Shown here: positions 1 to 12,400 of the stretch, piece by piece
How the letters are laid out: every line of letters starts with the position of its first letter
Position numbering within the stretch: position 1 is the stretch's first letter
Source: Pisolithus tinctorius
Lineage: Eukaryota; Basidiomycota; Agaricomycetes; Boletales; Pisolithaceae
DNA length: 64,000 nt
Direction: 5' to 3'
Assembly (NCBI GenBank): GCA_024663395.1
Contig: JANFAH010000014.1
Coordinates: forward strand, 806,001 to 870,000
Translations under genes and position numbers: made by a program
The notes under the pieces: generated by a model
Seen by the model: the letters and a program-made list of their open reading frames with translations, nothing else
Told to the model about the DNA's origin: nothing
Databases searched by the model: none

Positions 1-2312
1 GGCAAAATCAGGGGAGTAAGTCGCATGCTGCCTCTAACGAGCCACCTGAACGTGCATCAAGGTTCGAGTACGGCGCGGCCTTATAAGTATTCCCGCTGTG
101 TCCAGTATTTAGCAGTGCTTGAGAAGTTGGCGATTTAATCCATATCTGAACATGTGGGGCAGCGTGATATGGCTTCAAAAACAGTTGATGCGTTCGTGCA
201 GAAGCAGGATGGGAAAAAATATTCACCGAAACCCCCCGATCAGCCGCTTTGCAGAGGGGAATTTGAACTAACTCATAAGAGATCGCAAGGTGAGAGTGCG
301 TATCTAACTGCACTTCCACGTGGACGAAGGTGGATGTTCGAACGTTCAACTAAACAAGCGGCAAGACAGATGACAAGTACTGGCAAGAGGTGGCGGTGAT
401 CGATCGATCTGTACAGATCAAGTTTATGCGCTCAACGGCCTTCTTTGGCCACGGCATATTTCCACTCGATTCTTCCACGTCGGAAGACAAACGAAACGAC
501 ATGATACAAAATCAGTCTCGTGTTTTTCCTGATGTGTATGGATTCAAAACGACAAGGCCTTGAGGTTCGAACCAGTTCCAAATTCATTCGGCGCCGCCCT
601 TAGGTGTTTGCTTTGTGTGCGCGTTGGGCTTCTCCGGCCATTGCGTCAACTATAAGTTGTTCCGCGTACCCTTCCATTATTCGCTGGTACTGCATTATTG
701 TGTGCTCGCGACCCGCGGCGGGTCCTTAATTGCAGACATAGCCTCGCTGGAACCATGCCTTCGGTGTCCACCGTACTATCGATCTGTGACTTGCGGTGAG
801 TCCGCTCATCGACTACAGGAATCTGTGCTAGTTCTCTCATTCACGCCGGCACACCTGCAGGCCACTGATCTTGTCCGACTACCTACTGTATTGTATAAAC
901 TACAATTCCAGGATTCTGCCACAACCTCCCGACATGCATGGTGCCATTAGATGAAAAGATACCAAAACATTATGTCCAAGTGTTTCGTCAACAAGGCCAT
1001 TCTCTGCAAGCCTCTGAAGAGAAAAATTATGAGTTCCTAACTTCCTATGCTTTTGGATTGTGTCTCCCAATGGAAAATGAAATTATTACTGACAGACTTG
1101 AAATGCAGAGTCGAGGGTAGAAGAATGAAAGCTGTGTTGCAGCTGACTGTCCACTCTTACGTTTCCGCAGGACTCTCAACTCGCTGTATATGACTTGGCC
1201 GTGCTATTGGATGTGGCAGAGGAAAGAGTACTCATGTCACCCGAAAACTCCAAGGTCCAGTGGTACCAGTTGGTATTGTATACAGCCGCCCCGTCTTTAA
1301 GCGCCATTGAAACAGGAGGTGACCTATGTTTTTTTTCTACACAGCAGAAAACATTAAACGAGGGTGTCTACATTCCCTGAGAGGAGGGGAACAAGTGGAA
1401 GGGGGGGGGGAACGCCTGTTGAATAAACTGCTCAGGAAATTAGATGGCGCTAACACTTGTGGTCTGTGCTATTAGAAGGAAATAGATCGTGTATTTTTTT
1501 ACAAGGTTTGTCTAGAACGCTGTTCAAGGAATCTAGTACCCGCTAATCCACGAGGAGTTTGTAAACCCAGGCTCTGGGAGTTAACTGAATTCCTCATGGT
1601 CTTGCGTTTTTCGATACTCACAAGCGAAGCGTCGCTACAGGGAACCAGGCCCGAGTTCAGGATAACCTCGGTGGGGCGGTGTCCGTGAGCAGGTCAAAAT
1701 TAACCTTTGCCAGGTGACATAACGTCCTCCAGGCTCCGAGCCGAATTTTGCCGACGCGAGGTAAGATGTCCACCGGAACAGAGAGCGGAAAAGTCATGGA
1801 CCGAGTCTGGGCTTCTACCGCAACGGCTGATTTGTCCATCAGAAGAGGCGGTACGACTGCACAAGACCGCGGCGGTCGACCTCCCCCATCCATGCGCAAA
1901 TTGCCTGGGTACAAGCCAGATATGCGATGCCGATACGACAGATACGCCTGTGCGTGGTGGGATCACCTGTGATACGTGTTGTACATAACCCTGTCCAGAT
2001 TTGAAGTTCATGTGCACTGACCATGAGGACGCCAGTTAGGAAACAGCCCTCCGATCAATTAAACAGAAGAACACTGTCAGTACCCTTTTTTCTGGAAGGG
2101 CCTGCTGGTGTGCGGAAACCGCGTGGGACTGTTGCCTACTTGGAGTCGGTCAGTGAGAAGGATTCCGGGTGTGGGGCACCATGTTGCTGAGTAACGATCT
2201 GGTAGTATCTCTTCGTATACACACGATGTCCCTTGTGATAGGGCGGACAAGAAGTCCATAGCTATATTCGAAGGTATCTACGCCTTCCAAAATCCACGTG
2301 CGGACCAACCGT
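1..2312. other. no supported gene; downstream of the GH5 gene
   Basis: I find no recognisable family in this stretch. Overlapping open frames of 60-110 codons occur on both strands around 1650-2020, which is what GC-rich non-coding DNA gives. The best coding hints are two plus-strand frames, 938-1120 and about 1171-1380. The second follows a pyrimidine tract ending in CAG at 1168-1170 and could be an exon, but no family, start codon or matching donor supports it. The last few hundred bases are the expected 3' flank of the minus-strand GH5 gene that ends at 2313. Confidence 0.4.
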
Positions 2313-5307
2313 TCATATAAAGAACTTTAGTTTAACGAAGATAAAGACGCCAACGAAAACTACCAAGCCCGATATGATGAGTTCCCCGAAATCTCCCCAG
2401 AGCGTATTGAGTTGGAAGGTAGGACGCAACGGCGGCCAAACTAATACCGTCATTTTTCGCACCTTACTCGGTGTGGATGTTCCATGGACGATAAACAAGG
2501 TCTGTCGCGACTCGTCATGGGTATAGGTATCCCCCGGTTCCAACCCTTCGACTTTCAGTTTGTGTCCGTGGGTCAGCAGGGAAGGGACGAATATTTCGGT
2601 TTCTCTGGCAACAGGTATCACTTTTGTCTGACCCGCCTGTTCCAATGCAATGGTATCGGATGGTTTCCATTCAAAAGTGAACTGTCCGGTGTTCATCTCG
2701 TAACTGAATCGTAAGGGGATACCAGCAGTTTTTGCAGGGTATGGTCGTACAATCGCAGACAAGATCCGGCCGCCGTTATCCAGTGTAAATGAAGTCTGGT
2801 GAAGATCAAGCAACGAAGGCGGTAATGCACGGCGACTGCTGAACCACGAAAAGTTCTCCCCGTTCCAGGCGTCGCCCTCTACGTCATTGTTATGGGGATT
2901 GTAGTTCCACAAACTAAAACGGGTTTAGCCATGATGCGTGGAGTTTGCGAGCTAAAATAACGTACGCGAAATTAGCAAGGGATCCTTCTAGTGCCACCAT
3001 CAAAGCATCCATCATTCGGTACTGCCATTTCCAATTCTCGGTTTCGAAGGCTTCCTTTTCACTGGGCGCAGCTTAAATTTTGCCATCTCTAGGATTTATA
3101 AAAGCGACTTACTTCATGTCCATAGGTATTCCGCACTCTCCGATGAGAACGGGGACTTCTCCAAGTACCTTATGGGCAGAATCGACGATGTTCCGTATCT
3201 GACGAGAATAATTCTCTCGGACACCCAGTTGGCCCCAATAAAATGCTTGGAGGGGGAACATTCCCTGAACCACATATTAGCTGGAAAAGGAAGAAAGCAA
3301 AATGAATGGAGTACCCTAGACAACCCCTGCACATTCACTGAGAAGTCGCCAAATTTCTTGGAAAAGAGCGTGTCGAGGTCGTACCTACCGCAGGCGTAAG
3401 ACGTTGCTGAAACGAGGCACATCGTTATTCGTCTCACCAGTGGGGAGCAAAAACCATATTAGGGACTTGATTCTCTTTGGTCCATGACGACGGACAGAAC
3501 TATGTGGACGAGTTAACAGCCGCGCATGAGGACAGAAAAGCAAACAAACCTCATTGGGGATAGGCTCAACAAAGAGCATCTTGTCCTTCGGAATCACATC
3601 ACGGACACGTTTGGCCCATCGCTTCAAGAATGGGTAGTAAAAATCTGTGTACCAGTTGACCTGCCGCTTATTCACACAACTGAAGGGATGCGAGAGCTCT
3701 AGACGGACCTTCCGCCCTGTCATCGGATCCTTCACGAAGTAGTTCTCTCGCAGAACAACACCTTCATTTCTGACCTTGTCCCACCCCCACACGCCGTGGA
3801 GCTCCCAAATACATCTGCCTTCTGTAGGGCCGTCTGCTCTCCACGCTTTGCGACTGGCAGCGTTGAGCACGCTGTGAGATGTCTTGTGTGTAGGCATAGG
3901 GAACGATCGAGTCCAATTCGAAACCAAGGTGGGATACCCAGCACCCAACATGAAAGATTGAACTGCAGATGCTATGGGCGGTACGTCTGTCATATAATTA
4001 TGTAAGAGGTCGGTGTCGCACTCACGAACATAAGATAGGTGCAAATCCGTATTGTAGTTGAATTGATAAAGGGAAGGAAGATCTATGTAACCTCTATGGG
4101 GTTCGTTCATTATCTAGGTCACTTGAACATTCCCGTCGCGGACGCTAGTGGCGAAGACTCACCTCAAAGCCTAACACGCCTTCTATATCACCAAGGGCCT
4201 TGACGACCACTGTGTACATATCCAAAAAGGCCTCCTGGAGGAAATCCTGAACAGGCTTCGTCTGGCCATTTGACATCGGGATATGCAGCTTTGGAGTGAA
4301 AGTATCTCCAGCCCAAAAGCATGTCCTGTAAAGGGAGTGACTCAGACCAAATCTGTTTGCCGACACGATAAATGTTGACATACGCCATGGTGGCAGCAGC
4401 CAGCTTCTGGTAGCCACAAGGCCAGATACCACGTTCGGCCTCGACGTGACCGCCACCCTTGACGCCAAGAAGCCATGCCGCACCCGATTCTTCCAAGGCA
4501 TGCAGGTCGAAGCCGATGCTCTCCAGAGTCCACGCTGGTGCACCTGATCCCCCCGAATATCTTGACCATACGTCCTGATGAATATCTATGAAAGCGACGA
4601 GGCCATACTGTGTAAGGAGAGACAGAAGGTCCCTGACGTATGCCAGATATTCCATATCATATATGCCCCTGGAGGGTTAGAAAAGTGGTTGGACATTGTT
4701 AAGATAGGGCTTAAAAGGACGTACGGGCCTGCATGCTCCACGGCTTCCCATGTTATCACGAAACGTACTGAATAGTAAGATCCGTCAGTAGCATGACACA
4801 GCCCATGAAGAGGTTCAGTTTACTCAGGGACAGCCCCCACCTCCTCAACCGTGCAAAGTGCTGGGGAGCGTCCGCCAGTGGAAATGGACGACCGACAAAT
4901 GTCACCACATGATGATCATGAGGGAACGCCTTGTGGTTGTGATTGACTGGACTGCATAGACGATCGTAAGGAAACCTCAAGAGAGATGGAGACCCGGACT
5001 GACGTTTTGCTGCTCCCTGCTACATTAACACCACGCAAGTTGCAAACGCGTCCGAACGCGTCTACAAAGTGTCGACCATGGATGCGCAACTTTCCACCGG
5101 TACCTGATGGAGACCAGTCGTGAGCATAGGTTGAACCTGAGCCTGGAGTGTAATTTGGCGAGTGAGACGGATGCAGAGGTGCCTATATCAGAGGGAACGT
5201 CAACAACGGCGAAGATGGGGTTGGACACAAGTGCATACCTGGGGAGAGTCGTCGACGTCGTCCAGCAGCTCGAAGGACGTCTCAGAACTGCTTTCCATGC
5301 TTTCCAT
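2313..5307 (-). CDS. GH5 steryl-beta-glucosidase / glucocerebrosidase (EGCrP2/Egh1-like), 12 exons
   Basis: Predicted glycoside hydrolase family 5 (subfamily 12 type) that removes glucose from ergosteryl glucoside or glucosylceramide. I traced 12 exons and 11 short introns with GT/AG ends, giving roughly 800 residues from the ATG at 5305-5307. Landmarks in order: a beta-strand region with LRGVNV (about 5020); FVGRPFPL (about 4880); IDIHQDVWSRYSGGSGAP (about 4570); FWAGDTFTPKL (about 4300); IMNEPHRGY (about 4105), holding the acid/base Glu; VEPIPNE (about 3560); FAPHWYDL, split by an intron; and GECGIPMDM (about 3130), holding the nucleophile Glu. The C-terminal exon starts with LWNYNPHNND and ends in a hydrophobic segment (VVFVGVFIFVKLKFF), so a C-terminal membrane anchor is likely. 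No disabling change was seen. The natural stop is TGA, which shows TGA is a stop codon in this organism. This is the only clear host housekeeping gene in the window. Substrate choice between sterol glucoside and ceramide is inferred from the family. Confidence 0.88.
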
Positions 5308-5490
5308 GGGCGTCTCCAGCAACTTGCAAGTAGCGCTAATTCCAGGATGCGGAGCAGTCCTGGTCTGTTTTCATCTTTTGTTGCGCCAAATCGTACCGGA
5401 CCGAATGCCCCGTGATTTGAAATTAAAGAGATAAATCAAAATCATATCACGAGTGTCTGATGTCATGCATTTTCGCAATCTCAAAAAATA

Positions 5491-5568
5491 ATGGTATTCA
5501 AAGCGCACTAGCCGACTAAGCTGACAACTAAGCTGGCAAATTTTGCGCGCTAAACCCTACTAAACTTT
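5491..5568. repeat. left terminal inverted repeat of the PIF element
   Basis: Matches the reverse complement of 9355-9425 over its whole length, with a few substitutions and a short extra stretch on this side. The inner end is the shared block GCTAAACCCTACTAAACTTT. Confidence 0.9.
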
Positions 5569-5741
5569 GTGTGGCCGAGAGGGAGTTCAAGCTCCGAATC
5601 GGCACATTCTCTTTCTAGATATCCAATGTCCGAGTTTTCTATGTCCCAAATTATCATACAAGTGCTTCGAAGCGTAGTATACATGTAGTAGTGTAAAAAA
5701 TGGAACAAGTGATAGATTAGGTTGTCCACCCATCCATCAAG

Positions 5742-7315
5742 ATGCCGAGGGTATCCCTCCGCGTAGAAATACTGGAACTTCTCAACGTCGTGGCGATCAC
5801 TGCTACCCAAATGCAAAACAAAGAGATTAGAGCACAACTATTTGATGAGATGGATTCAGAGCTCACCAGTTGGACGGATACATCGTCTAACTCTTCCCCT
5901 AGCCCACTGAGCCCGATGATCATTTCCCCCCTCTCCCTGGAATCGCCGATCCTTTCAGCCCTGGGATCCATGTCAGTTGACTCAGAATCAGCATCTACCA
6001 GCTCTATTTCCACAACAGATATGATTGCCGCACCTTATACAAACTTGCTGAGTGCGATCCAAGCCCTACGTGACGAGGTTGAGGCCGCCAGGGTACTTGA
6101 ACGCCCAGCGGAACCAATGCCGAGAGCGCCTCAGCTGCACCTTCTGGAACACTTTGCAGAACATCGCCCGGACCTCTTTCGTAAAAAGTTGCGCGTTAAT
6201 CCAGAGATATTCGATGATATCCTTGATCAAATCAGTCACCACCCTGTCTTCCATAACCAATCAAATAACAAGCAGTTACCGGTGTCTATCCAACTCGCGA
6301 TCTTCCTCTTTTGCGTGGGTCATTATGGCAATGCTTGCTCCCCTGAAGATATTGGGCAATGGGCCGGTGTCAGTGTTGGGACAGTGGTGAACTGTACACA
6401 CCGCATCATGGCTGCAATTCTCGATCAGCATGATAGATTCATCTACATCCCGCATGTCCGTTCGGAGGAAATGTGTCAAGCGCGGACATTCGTGGAGTCA
6501 CGGACTTGCCATGCATGGAGAAACGGGGTGTTTGCGGCTGATGGGACTTCAGTAAACTTTCACGCATGGCCAGGAATGTTTGGAGATGCATTTTATGATC
6601 GGAAATCGCGTTTTTCACTAAATTGTCAGGTAGGTTTAAATGTCAGATTGGGAATGAACGCTCACTTGAAATGCGAAGGCTGTAATCATGACACATAACC
6701 TCAGCATAGTGGATTATGCCTTGGGGCAACCCGGTAGCGTGCACGACGCATTTGCCTTCCGAGGAACAAGAATGTACCAGGATCCCGCGAGCTTCATCCC
6801 CCCGCATCACTGGATTTGGGCAGACTCTGCCTATCCGACGGAGAAGTGGTGTGTCGTGCCTTTCAAGAAGCCAAGGGGAGGTAGCCTGACACGTAGACAG
6901 AATATATACAATCAATATTTATCAAAGGTGCGCACCTGCAGGCCAGTTGTGCAGAAATACCGTTCTCAGTGTTTCGAAGGTGCGAGTAAGGGTGGAACAT
7001 GCATTTGCAGCCCTCAAAGGCCGCTTTCAGTCGTTGCAAGAGCTTCGGTTCAAGGTGAATAAGGACAGCGACTTACATGTTACCGTGTATTGGATCATGT
7101 GCTGCATGATCCTACACAACATGGTCATTCACTTTGAGAGTGACCGGAGGGATACGCTTGGCGAAGGAACGATGCGCTGGGCGATAAGGGAAGGCGAGGA
7201 GTTGGATGGTGGTGGGGATGAGGATGTAGGTGAGGAACAACGGGGGACACCGGGGCAGCAACATCGCCTGATGCTGATGGAAAGGCTGTTCGAGCAACGT
7301 GGGATTCGCATGTAG
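5742..7315 (+). CDS. PIF/Harbinger transposase (DDE_Tnp_4)
   Basis: Cut-and-paste transposase with three exons. The first is 5742 to about 6629. The next resumes after an intron ending ..GCGAAG near 6680, which joins NCQ to AVIMTHNL. A second intron (about 6928-6980) joins YLSK to VRVRVEHAF. The N-terminal 110 residues are Ser/Thr-rich and low complexity. A helix-turn-helix-like part follows (SPEDIGQWAGVSVGTVVNC). The catalytic core shows AADGTSV (first Asp), WADSAYP (second Asp) and VEHAFAALKGRF (Glu), so the DDE triad is complete. The tail is acidic and Gly-rich. No frameshift or stop was found, so the element could still be active. The partner gene lies convergently at 7490-9309. Confidence 0.9.
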
Positions 7316-7489
7316 ACTACACCACATGTGCATGTACGAAGCACTTTGAATCACAGGAAAGACGACTGTTTTATTCCACATGCGCACATACATTGTACTA
7401 GTAAGTACGTAGGCTATAGTTGTGGAAAATAGAAAAACAAAGGGGATTCGGGAGAAGAGCGATACAGCACGTATGAGGTTGATTGGTAT

Positions 7490-9309
7490 TCAGGCATCTG
7501 CAACGAGATCATCAAAGGCAGTGGAAGGCAAGGTGGGATAAAGAGACGGCGCGGTGGTGGTGGAGGATGAGGCGCCATTGAAAACTTGGGACTTGGGGTC
7601 CGAAGACGAGGTTGGTTGAGCTTGGAGCATTGCCAGTTGGACTCTGAGACGGAGATTCTCCCCTTCCTCCTTGAGGTATTGTATGTCTAACTTTTTTCTC
7701 TCCATAAAACGCTCGTGGATCTTCTGAGCCTCCCTACGCTCCTTCTCACCCTCTGCTTCCAAATGAGCTATCTCCTTGTCACGCATATAAGCCTGGGTCT
7801 TGACCACTTTGCGTTTGGTCTTGAGTGCAGCTAACTGGCACCGCTGATCCAAGGAATTTCCATTTAACTCACCAAGCCACTTGTTGAAATCCGCCTTGAG
7901 CTGAGTAAGCATGTTTTTCCCCTTCGTTTGAGAGGTCTCAGAGCTTGCCACCTGGCGCCGGCTAGCACCATCACTGACAGCAGAGGTCGTTGTAGATGTA
8001 GAGATAACAGAGGGGGGGGATCTGGCATATGGAGACATCCGGAATGCTGAACGGTTGTCCCATGACAGTGTTCGACGGCCAGGCTTGTTGAATGGCAATA
8101 TCGTATGGGTAGAATCAACAGGCTAAGGTTCCCATTAGTAACATGAGTGAGGAGTTTTATAACGACTCACATGGCAGGTGTCATTCACTGCACCATCATT
8201 GAACGTTAGTTCAGAATTAACTGACATGAACTGAGGGTGTTCCCCAGGCCCCCTTCCCTCGCATACCTCCCCCTCTTCATCCTCATCCTCCCCCTGCTCC
8301 GTCCCACCCATAGAAAAGTCATTGATACTCGCGCCCTCACCTGTGAAAGGTCCAGAAGTACCCTGAGGGTTGATTAGCGTAAAACTCCCGAAAGGTTCGA
8401 CTTCCAGATTGCCCCCTGCCATTGTATTGTTCTGGTTGGTCGGTTGTTGGACTTGCGTATCAGCGACTGTAGGAGTCACAGTTGCGGTTGCAGTAGAGCC
8501 GCTAGGAGTCGCAGTCACAGTAGTGCCACCCTGATTCACGATGGAAAGAAAGTCGCCCGTCCAGTTTGTGCCAGGAGCTGGATTGAATAATCTTGCATCA
8601 TAAGTAGGGTTCCCGTGCCACATGCGATTGCATTCCTCCCAGAATGGGAACTCTGCGACAACTTCCTCTAAAATAAAAACCGTGTGTGAGATTGGCCACA
8701 TGGTGTACAGAGGAGGACCATGGTACATACCCAGAAGGTTGGAATAAGCTGGATTGGTAGGATCGATGCCTTCACCGGTGGACTTAAACCTTGATGCTTG
8801 TTGCCGATATTTGGCCTTCAAGCTGTAACAAGGATTTCGATTAATCTCTTGGAACAATGTGATAAGACATACCTTGCCAGGCGGCTACCAACTGCTGAAG
8901 CAAACCTCTCAGTCTGGGTCGCATAAACTGCCCCATATACAAGATCTTTGGAGAAGATCACTTGAGCGATAACAGCGTTGATCTCTTTTTTGCGACGGGC
9001 ATGGGGCCTTGCATTCCCCAGGGCACTCTGATCTCTCCTCTCGTTGAATAGGATGGCACGATCTGCAGGATTTTCCCATAGCCAAGTCAGTAGCTCTCTG
9101 GTAAGGTGGGTATACCTCTCCCAGTAAATAGTTTCGCCCCCAGAAGCCCTCGGCTTGGGCTTGGATGACGCAGCATTGGGGGAGGGTTGGGGGACAGACA
9201 GGGGGGGGGGATTTCTTGTACTAGCAACAGAGGGGGCCCTGGCCATGATAGTTACAGACTTGACCTGTAGGCGAGCAGAATGTCGAAGGTTTGGGCGGAG
9301 GGGAGGCAT
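7490..9309 (-). CDS. PIF/Harbinger second ORF, putative DNA-binding partner
   Basis: Spliced gene convergent with the transposase and inside the same inverted repeats. In PIF/Harbinger elements a second protein, often Myb/SANT-like, is needed with the transposase; this is its positional equivalent, but no canonical Myb tryptophan pattern is obvious. Exons lie at 9309 to about 8870, about 8830 to 8170 (with further small introns near 8720-8680), and about 8120 to 7490. The first exon has a Ser/Pro/Lys-rich start and then a helical domain (WERYTHLTRELLTWLWENP). The middle has RFKSTGEGIDP and FPFWEECNRMWHG, then Thr/Gln-rich and acidic stretches. The end is a charged coiled coil rich in Lys/Glu (around 7620-7880). 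No premature stop was seen. Exact splice sites need transcript data. Confidence 0.7.
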
Positions 9310-9354
9310 GCTTTAAAACTCCGCTTGAATTATCTACATGGTGAAAATCTTAGG

Positions 9355-9425
9355 AAAAGTTTAGTAGGGTTTAGCGAGCAAAATTTGCCGGCTTAGTTGT
9401 CGGCTTAGTGCACTTTGAATACCAT
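9355..9425. repeat. right terminal inverted repeat of the PIF element
   Basis: Reverse complement of the left repeat (5491-5568). The outer end reads CTTTGAATACCAT and is followed by TA. Confidence 0.9.
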
Positions 9426-9476
9426 TAATCTACCATTCCTTCGGACGTCTTTGGATTGCCCTGATTTCTTATCATC

Positions 9477-12400
9477 ATGACTGATGAATTTTTCCCTGCT
9501 GCATTGAGGTTGACAGTTGATGTTGTCGGTGGGGAGGATCGCACGTCCGTGAGTTATGCTACATTGAGGGAAAACTACATTTTTGCTGGGTTTGCTCAAG
9601 AAAGTAGGACTTTGCCTCGAGATCGTCTTCAACGTGGCACGATGATCGCCGTTGCGAGTTCGTTGAAGGAGTTTATTGAAGAGTTCCAGTTTCTTACCCG
9701 AGTTGACTTGTTGTCTATCTGTGATCGGCATTGCATTGCCGTGGGCAATCGTTTATGTTTGAAGGGACTGCGTGATGTCCTTCGTGTTCACGCATGTACT
9801 GGTGAATGCCATGCAGCTCCTTATGCTTTTCGGCAGTTGAGTCAGCGTCGGCGTGTTCATTCAAATGTGCACAAAGTCGCACCTGTTGGTGTGGATGACT
9901 ATGTCGGCAATGCTCGGCAAGGGAGTCGTCGTCGTATGCAGGAGAGTCGTGAGCATCGTCGTGCCTGCAAAACAGTGGATGCCCTGAATGATGGTGTTGA
10001 GGATTGCCTCGAGTTTCCTCCTCATCGATCTTTTGATCAGAAAGAGGCCGTCATAAAGGAATGGCAAGAACGTATGAATCCATCTCACCTTAAGCAGGGA
10101 GTGTGTGCCGTTTGTGCACAGCTCTGTTTCGATTGCAAATTGCAGGACATTTGGCCAACTGAAATGATGTTGAAGCTACTTCGAAATGATTACTTGCCAG
10201 CTAAGGTATTGCCGCGGACTTATGCCATTGAACTCTATCACGGAGCGATTCTGTCCCCAAAGGGCATGCGAGTGTTGGAAGACATTGGTGCCATTCAAAT
10301 GTGTGATCGGTGTCGTCGTAGTTTGACTGGGAAGTCACCATCGCAGCCTGTAGATGCTCTTGCTAATTTTCAGTACTACGGATGGAGTGAGTTGCCCACA
10401 GAAATAAGAGAGGTTTTTCAATCAGCTTCGCCTTTTGAAGTGGCGTTGGTGTCATTGGCACGAGCATCAACGATTACACATCACTATCAATCTAAAGTAA
10501 TGTGAGGAGGACGGATGCCGGAAGAGACTATTCAGAGATTTTCAAGGGGAAATGTTGCTATCTTACCTCAGGATGTAGCGGGGTTGCGACGGGTACTACC
10601 GCCTTCACCGGATGACGTTAAGGATACTCTTTGCGTCGTTTTTTGCGGGGGGAAATTTAGGCCTAGCAAGGAAGCACTTGCACGCTTTCGACTGGTGTTA
10701 GTGTCGAGAACTAAGGTCGAAATTATGATCAATTTTCTTATTTCAGAAAATCAATGGTACAAAGTTTCGGGTGTAAAATTTGATCGGGCCAATCTGGAAA
10801 GTCTTCTGGTCGGAAGCGATGAAGCGGTGGTTGTTGAGGGTATGCAGATTACTCATTTGCCATCTTCGTCAGAAGAGGAAAATGGAAGTGAGCATAATTG
10901 GGACGATTTGTGTGGAGAACTGGTCATGGAGAACATCGCATATACAATGGGTGATTATTCTTCCCGAAGTTGTGAGAGCATGAAGGCCGAGGCGATGGCA
11001 CACGCTCTTCATCATGGACAGTTTATGAGTAGTTTGTCAGGATCTCAGTTGGTCTCTGATTCCGAGCCATATTTAATGAGTGCCTTGTTTCCTCATTTGG
11101 ATCCCTGGGGTATAGGCAGCTTTAATCCTCCGGAGAGGACAAGAGCTCAACAGATTCCTCTGGAACGTCAATTGAAGAACTTGTTGCGGCAGGTGGACTC
11201 ACCTTTCGTAGGTGACTCTAGTTTTTCCTTCGTTTGTTGGAATATTGTGCAGAAGCGTGAGGCCGGCGAGAACGTCACCTTTTCTATTAAATCGCGATGT
11301 CGAAATGAGCTGGCTTCTCAATTACGGAGATTATCAGGTACAGTCTGTGACTTTGCGAAAAAGTGTTTGACAGGATCCATTCCTAAAGCTGTTTCTGACG
11401 ATGAGAAAACGGTGATGCATTTATTCCGTGAATTGACGGTGATATTGAAGAAATTGCGTGGGAGTGCTGGATACAAACTTTGTTGTAGAAATGAAATCAG
11501 ATCACTGACACGGTCATTGGGAATGCCTGCATTTTTTATCACCCTCAATCCGCATGACCTGTCTAATATGCTTGTTGGCCATTTTGGGGGAACTACCGAG
11601 GGTGAGTGGAGGATGATGACCTCTTACCAACGTGCAGCTTTTGTTGCGTCGCATCCCGCCGCGGCATCCATCGCTTTCCATGAACAAATTCAAGCGTTTA
11701 TAGATGTTATTCTTCGATATAAGTGGGGCGTGGGACTGTTTGGGACATGTTCTGCATACTATGGCATGGTGGAAGCTCAGGGTCGTGGAACTTTGCACTG
11801 TCATATGCTGGTGTGGGTGGAAGGTAATCTTAATCCTGATCGATTGAGAGCAAAAATGCATGATGACTCTGTATTTAAATCTTCAATTATACGTTGGCTG
11901 GAAGATACAATTAAATGTGAACTTCCTGGAATGACAAATGTCGTGGATGTGGAAGGCAAACTTTGTCCTCCTGATGAAGATGAAGATATCGATCCACGTG
12001 TTGAACGTGCTCCTCAGGTTGAAGAGTTGGACAACCTGGCGTTTGCTTCTGAGTTTCGTGAGTTCATGACACGATTAGCTGTAAAGTGTAATTGGCATCA
12101 ACATACTTCGACTTGTTATAAACATTTAAAAGCTGGAGAGGTTGGTGGTGATCATAACTGCCGAATGCGGATTGATGGTTCTGTGCGTGCTCTTACAGAA
12201 CTGGACCCAGAAACGGAATCCATTTTGTTGAGAAGATTTCATCCTTGGATAAACAATTTTAACAACGTTGTAATATTTTTATTACAGTGTAATATGGACA
12301 TCAAGTACATAGGTTCTGGACCCGCCACCAAAGCACTCACTTATTATATTAGTGATTACATTGCAAAGGATGAGTTGAAAGTACATGTTGGTCTCCAAGC

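Larger units (their letters stand above)
5491..9425. mobile_element. PIF/Harbinger DNA transposon, apparently intact
   Basis: About 3.9 kb bounded by inverted repeats that both begin ATGGTATTCAAAG and end in CTAAACCCTACTAAACTTT. The outer bases on each side are TA (5489-5490 and 9426-9427), consistent with a 2 bp TA target duplication. A 3 bp TWA duplication, usual for the superfamily, does not fit. It carries two convergent genes: the DDE transposase (plus) and a second protein (minus). Neither shows a premature stop, which makes this probably the youngest element here. It ends about 50 bp before the Helitron Rep/helicase reading frame. Confidence 0.9.

Noticed and set aside
615..950. 111-codon gene in the left flank
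   Set aside because: No family, odd composition, overlapped by an equally open minus frame.
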